Assembly: GCA_026418875.1 (NCBI GenBank)
Contig: JAOAAM010000418.1
Coordinates: forward strand, 1 to 7,789
DNA: 7,789 nt
Direction of reading: 5' to 3'
Source: Gemmataceae bacterium
Lineage (GTDB): Bacteria > Planctomycetota > Planctomycetia > Gemmatales > Gemmataceae
The position numbers were made by a program, and so were the translations under genes. The notes under the pieces were generated by a model. It did not search any database. It had not been told where the DNA came from and saw only the letters and a list, made by a program, of their open reading frames with translations. Shown piece by piece: positions 5,331 to 7,789 of this stretch. Each line of letters starts with the position of its first letter. Position 1 is the first letter of the stretch.

Positions 5331-6103
5331 GCCTCCCGGATGATTTTTGGGAATTGCCGCTGCGCCACGTCGGCCACCAGGTGCTCGTCTTTCGCTGTGT
5401 CAGCAGCACCAACGATGTCGCCGCCTCGTTGGCCGAAGACCTCGCCCATGCCGGGGTCGCCATCCTGGCTGAGTCGCAGACCGCGGGACGGGGGCAGTAC
5501 GGCCGATCCTGGGTCGCTCCACCAAAAAGCTCGGTGCTATTGTCCGTCCTGTTATTCCCCCCCGTCGAATTCCGCCGCCCAGCTCTATTGACCGCTTGGG
5601 CATCCGTGGCTGTGGCATTAACCGTCGAACAGGTCTGCGGCGAGTCCCCCGCGATCAAGTGGCCCAACGACGTCCTGCTGCGCGGCCGCAAGGTCTGCGG
5701 CGTACTCATCGAGCAGGGACGCGGGATCATCACCGGCATCGGACTGAACGTCAATCAAACCTCCTCCTATTTTGTGCAAGCGAATCTCCCAACGGCGGCG
5801 TCTTTACGCACCGTCGTTGGCCAATCCTTCGACACCTTCGCCATCGCTCGACTACTTCTCGATCGTCTCGACCAACTGTATGATCGCATGATGCGAGGCC
5901 AAATCTCTGAATTAGAACTCTTGTGGAACACTTACTTGGACCTGCGAGAGCGCGAAGTGATTGCGGAAACCTTCGACGGGACAACCGTTCGCGGTCGATT
6001 GATGGATGCTTCGTTCGACTTCCTGCGGATTCGACGTGCCGATGGCCTGGACATGATATTTCGCCCCGAGCAAGTGAAAGTTCTGTCGTCCGCGATGCCA
6101 TGA
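5327..6103 (+). CDS. birA: Biotin--[acetyl-CoA-carboxylase] ligase, monofunctional
   Basis: This 258-residue enzyme makes biotinyl-AMP from biotin and ATP and transfers biotin to the acceptor lysine of carboxylase carrier proteins in the cytoplasm. Motifs in order: S-S-T-N-D at 26-30 (biotin site start); T-A-G-R-G-Q-Y-G-R-S-W at 52-62 (the GRGRxGR-type adenylate loop, with Gln for the second Arg); K-W-P-N-D-V at 111-116; K-V-C-G-V-L-I-E at 122-129 with the conserved lysine K122; and G-I-G-L-N-V-N at 137-143. A small C-terminal domain of about 50 residues follows (about 205-254). The N-terminal winged-helix DNA-binding domain of E. coli BirA is absent, so this is a group I ligase that should not act as a biotin repressor. 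The ATG sits in an ATGA overlap with the transporter stop and has no ribosome site of its own, which suggests translational coupling. An upstream extension of the frame is a shadow inside the transporter gene. Confidence 0.95.
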   Translation: MSLPDDFWELPLRHVGHQVLVFRCVSSTNDVAASLAEDLAHAGVAILAESQTAGRGQYGRSWVAPPKSSVLLSVLLFPPVEFRRPALLTAWASVAVALTVEQVCGESPAIKWPNDVLLRGRKVCGVLIEQGRGIITGIGLNVNQTSSYFVQANLPTAASLRTVVGQSFDTFAIARLLLDRLDQLYDRMMRGQISELELLWNTYLDLREREVIAETFDGTTVRGRLMDASFDFLRIRRADGLDMIFRPEQVKVLSSAMP

Positions 6104-6147
6104 TATGTTTCTGCCTTTAAGACAATCCCGTCAACAAACGTATCAAG

Positions 6148-6165
6148 GGCCGCAATGAGGTGGCC
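6148..6165. terminator. Hairpin between convergent birA and nucleotidyltransferase genes
   Basis: GGCCGC-AATGAG-GTGGCC gives a 6-bp stem with one G-T pair and a 6-nt loop in the 67-bp gap between the two convergent stops. It is followed by TATCTT on the plus strand and by only a weak T-run on the minus strand. Its location suits a bidirectional terminator, but without a clear U-tract it is a weak candidate. Confidence 0.3.
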
Positions 6166-6170
6166 TATCT

Positions 6171-6794
6171 TCAGCCAAACCTATCGCACAAGCGAAGATA
6201 ATCCTCAGGTGTGTCCAAGTCTAGTAGGACATCGGGGTTATCAACGGTTATTTCTAGTGTCTCGCCGGGGAACTGCCGCAGATACAGGTTCAGCCCCAAA
6301 CTCGCATCGAAATCGGAGAGCGACGAGTAGTGCTTCCACCGAATGAGGGTGGGGTGCCCGCGTCGGCCCCGGTAAACTGGCACGGCGATGGAGAGTTCCG
6401 GCTGTGTTGCAAGCTCGTTTCTCAATGACCGAATCAGTTCGCTGTCGATGCATGGATGATCTGCGGGCACTAATAACCAGAACGATTCCGACGGACAATT
6501 AAATCGACGATATAGGTAATCCAAGGTAAACTGAACCGTCTCGCGCATGTGAGAAGTCGGTTCAGGAAGTTCGAGAACCAGAGCACCGGCTTGTTGGGCG
6601 AGGGACGCGAGCTGGTCTTGTGCTGGGGCCACCGTGACAACGCTTTGAAAGCCACCTTCGTGCAATGCGGCAATCACATGTTCGATGACGGTTTGGCGAC
6701 CAAGGGGCAATGTGAGTTTTGGCTGCCCCATGCGTCGGCTCAGACCGGCGGCCGGGACGACGGCGAACGGTGCTCTGTCGCAAGGTTGCGACAT
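6171..6794 (-). CDS. MocA/MobA-like nucleotidyltransferase (probable molybdenum cofactor cytidylyltransferase)
   Basis: This 207-residue NTP-transferase-like (MobA-like) protein is of the usual length for MocA-type enzymes, which join CMP to molybdopterin to form the cytosine dinucleotide cofactor of molybdenum hydroxylases. The N-terminal nucleotide-binding signature V-V-P-A-A-G-L-S-R-R-M-G-Q-P-K spans 12-26, with K26 the expected catalytic lysine. P-A-D-H-P at 110-114 corresponds to the metal-binding aspartate region; G-H-P at 146-148 and L-D-L-D-T-P-E-D at 191-198 are typical of MocA/MobA-like proteins. The ATG at 6794 is preceded by GGAG with 8-nt spacing, and no later start keeps the signature, so the 55-bp overlap with the upstream xdhC is real. 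That pairing favours molybdenum cofactor over other substrates; specificity for CTP rather than GTP is inferred from context. Confidence 0.86.
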   Translation of the reverse strand: MSQPCDRAPFAVVPAAGLSRRMGQPKLTLPLGRQTVIEHVIAALHEGGFQSVVTVAPAQDQLASLAQQAGALVLELPEPTSHMRETVQFTLDYLYRRFNCPSESFWLLVPADHPCIDSELIRSLRNELATQPELSIAVPVYRGRRGHPTLIRWKHYSSLSDFDASLGLNLYLRQFPGETLEITVDNPDVLLDLDTPEDYLRLCDRFG

Positions 6795-7772
6795 TGAATC
6801 AACTCCGCGACAATGCTAATCGCAATCTCGGGAACAGTTTGGGAACCGATCGGCAAACCTAATGGAGCATGCACTCGTCGTAAGGTATCAGGGGAGATGC
6901 CCTTGGCGATGAGGTCATCGAAGATGAGGCGGATTTTCCGCTTGCTGCCGATCATGCCGACATAACCTGCGTCCGTCGGTGCGAGATAATAAAGTGCTTC
7001 TTCATCATGGTTATGCCCTCGAGTGACGATCAGGGCATAGGTGGATGGTGTGATTTCCCCGTGGTCGATCAATGTTTTGAGAGACCGGCCGATGTCGCCG
7101 ATGATGAGACGTTTGGCCTGCGGAAACCGCTCGGGGTTGGCGTATTTCTCACGATCATCCATGACCCAAATGTCGAAGTCGACTCGCGCGGCCAACTCGG
7201 CCACGGCCTGCCCGACATGCCCGGCTCCAACGATCAAAAGGCGGATTCGTTCGGCAACGGGCAGGTAGGCCACGCCGGCCGTCACTTGCGGTTTGGGGCG
7301 CTGCCGCAGGTCGGGCAGGCCGGCGCGAATCGTCTCCACCAGGTCGTCGGCCCCAAACGACGCAACCAGTTGCCGCTCCGCGTCGAACAGGAAGCGGCAG
7401 CCCGCCGGCAGGTTCGGCACACTGAGCGCGATCGCCTCGATGAAGCCCGCGCCCCGGGACAGCAAGTCGTGCAGGTGCTTGAAGTAAGTTTGAGCGGCCT
7501 GTCGGCACGAATCGCCAAGCGGTTGAGCCAAGATGCTCATGCGACCGCCGCAGATCAGTCCGTCGTCCCACCCGTAGTTGTCGTCGAGGGAGAAAGTAAG
7601 GACTTCCGCGGTACCTTCACCGTGCGACAAACGACGCAAGGCCCGCTGCCTGACCTCGGCCTCGATGCACCCCCCTCCCAAGGTGCCGACCTGCCCGCCG
7701 TCGGGGAAGACCAGCATCGTCGCACCGGCCTTCTGCGGGGTCGAACCACGCGTCTCGACCACGACGCAGAAG
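6740..7772 (-). CDS. xdhC: XdhC/CoxI-family molybdenum-enzyme maturation factor, N-terminus cut by contig end
   Basis: These 343 genuine residues are followed by an intact stop; roughly 20 N-terminal residues are missing. XdhC-type proteins bind molybdenum cofactor and help sulfurate and insert it into xanthine dehydrogenase or related hydroxylases (CoxI in CO dehydrogenase clusters). The N-terminal XdhC_CoxI domain shows V-V-E-T-R-G-S-T-P-Q-K-A-G at visible residues 4-16, G-T-L-G-G-G-C-I-E-A-E-V at 29-40 and L-I-C-G-G-R-M at 72-78. A C-terminal Rossmann domain follows, with L-L-I-V-G-A-G-H-V-G-Q-A at 178-189, V-T-R-G-H-N-H-D-E-E-A-L at 249-260, Y-V-G-M-I-G-S-K-R-K at 270-279 and I-G-S-Q-T-V-P-E-I-A-I-S-I at 308-320. 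The frame runs into adapter, which adds a false M-C-I-R-D-S start that must be removed. It is probably co-transcribed with the overlapping MocA-like gene; hydroxylase subunit genes may lie upstream, outside the window. Confidence 0.93.
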
Positions 7773-7789
7773 CTGTCTCTTATACACAT
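7773..7789 (-). other. Residual Nextera/Tn5 mosaic-end adapter (right end)
   Basis: The last 17 bases are the inner 17 bases of the 19-bp Tn5 mosaic end in reverse-complement orientation. They mirror the left end. Read on the minus strand they encode M-C-I-R-D-S, a peptide known as a contamination artefact at protein N-termini. Genomic sequence ends at base 7772. Confidence 0.97.

Noticed and set aside
1..7789. Terminal inverted repeats suggesting a transposon or composite element
   Set aside because: The inverted ends are the Tn5 mosaic end from library preparation. The window has no transposase, recombinase or cargo pattern, and no target-site duplication was seen.
1..7789. TGA reassigned as a sense codon genome-wide
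   Set aside because: The SLBB, LCCL, birA, MocA-like and xdhC genes all end at TGA at sensible family lengths, so TGA works as a stop here.

Overview
This window is a moderately GC-rich bacterial contig that carries remnants of the Nextera/Tn5 mosaic-end sequencing adapter at both termini (18 bases on the left, 17 on the right). It therefore looks like an assembled, incompletely trimmed metagenome contig, not a natural genomic segment with intact ends. The gene content points to Planctomycetota, probably the Gemmata lineage. The clues are a small DUF4190-like membrane protein, a secreted protein combining 'YGxLxV...DIVxIDFG' modules with an LCCL-like domain, and an orphan Wza-like export lipoprotein, set next to sparse, loosely linked housekeeping genes. 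The phylum call rests on remembered family resemblance, not on a search.

Layout, left to right. A HAD-family hydrolase (minus strand, 102 codons) is cut by the left end. Divergent from it is a three-gene plus-strand group: a two-helix membrane protein, a polysaccharide-export (SLBB) lipoprotein, and a secreted LCCL-domain protein. The last of these overlaps tail-to-tail by 41 bp with pyrD (class 2 dihydroorotate dehydrogenase, minus strand). A 193-bp divergent intergenic region with a perfect 6-bp-arm inverted repeat separates pyrD from a plus-strand MFS transporter. The transporter is split in two by an in-frame TGA, and its C-terminal part overlaps birA (biotin protein ligase) through an ATGA junction. 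On the right, two minus-strand genes form a molybdenum-enzyme maturation pair: an XdhC/CoxI-family protein, truncated by the contig end, and a MocA-type nucleotidyltransferase that overlaps it by 55 bp.

Functionally this is a mix: envelope/secretion proteins on the left, pyrimidine synthesis, a transporter and protein biotinylation in the middle, and molybdenum cofactor tailoring on the right. The structural genes of the molybdenum hydroxylase served by xdhC would be expected beyond the right end. I see no CRISPR array, tRNA, rRNA, insertion sequence or defence locus.

I found no convincing new biological system. The points most worth checking are the in-frame TGA in the transporter, which has a stem-loop just after it; the LCCL module in a bacterial secreted protein; and the adapter ends, which create false protein termini.
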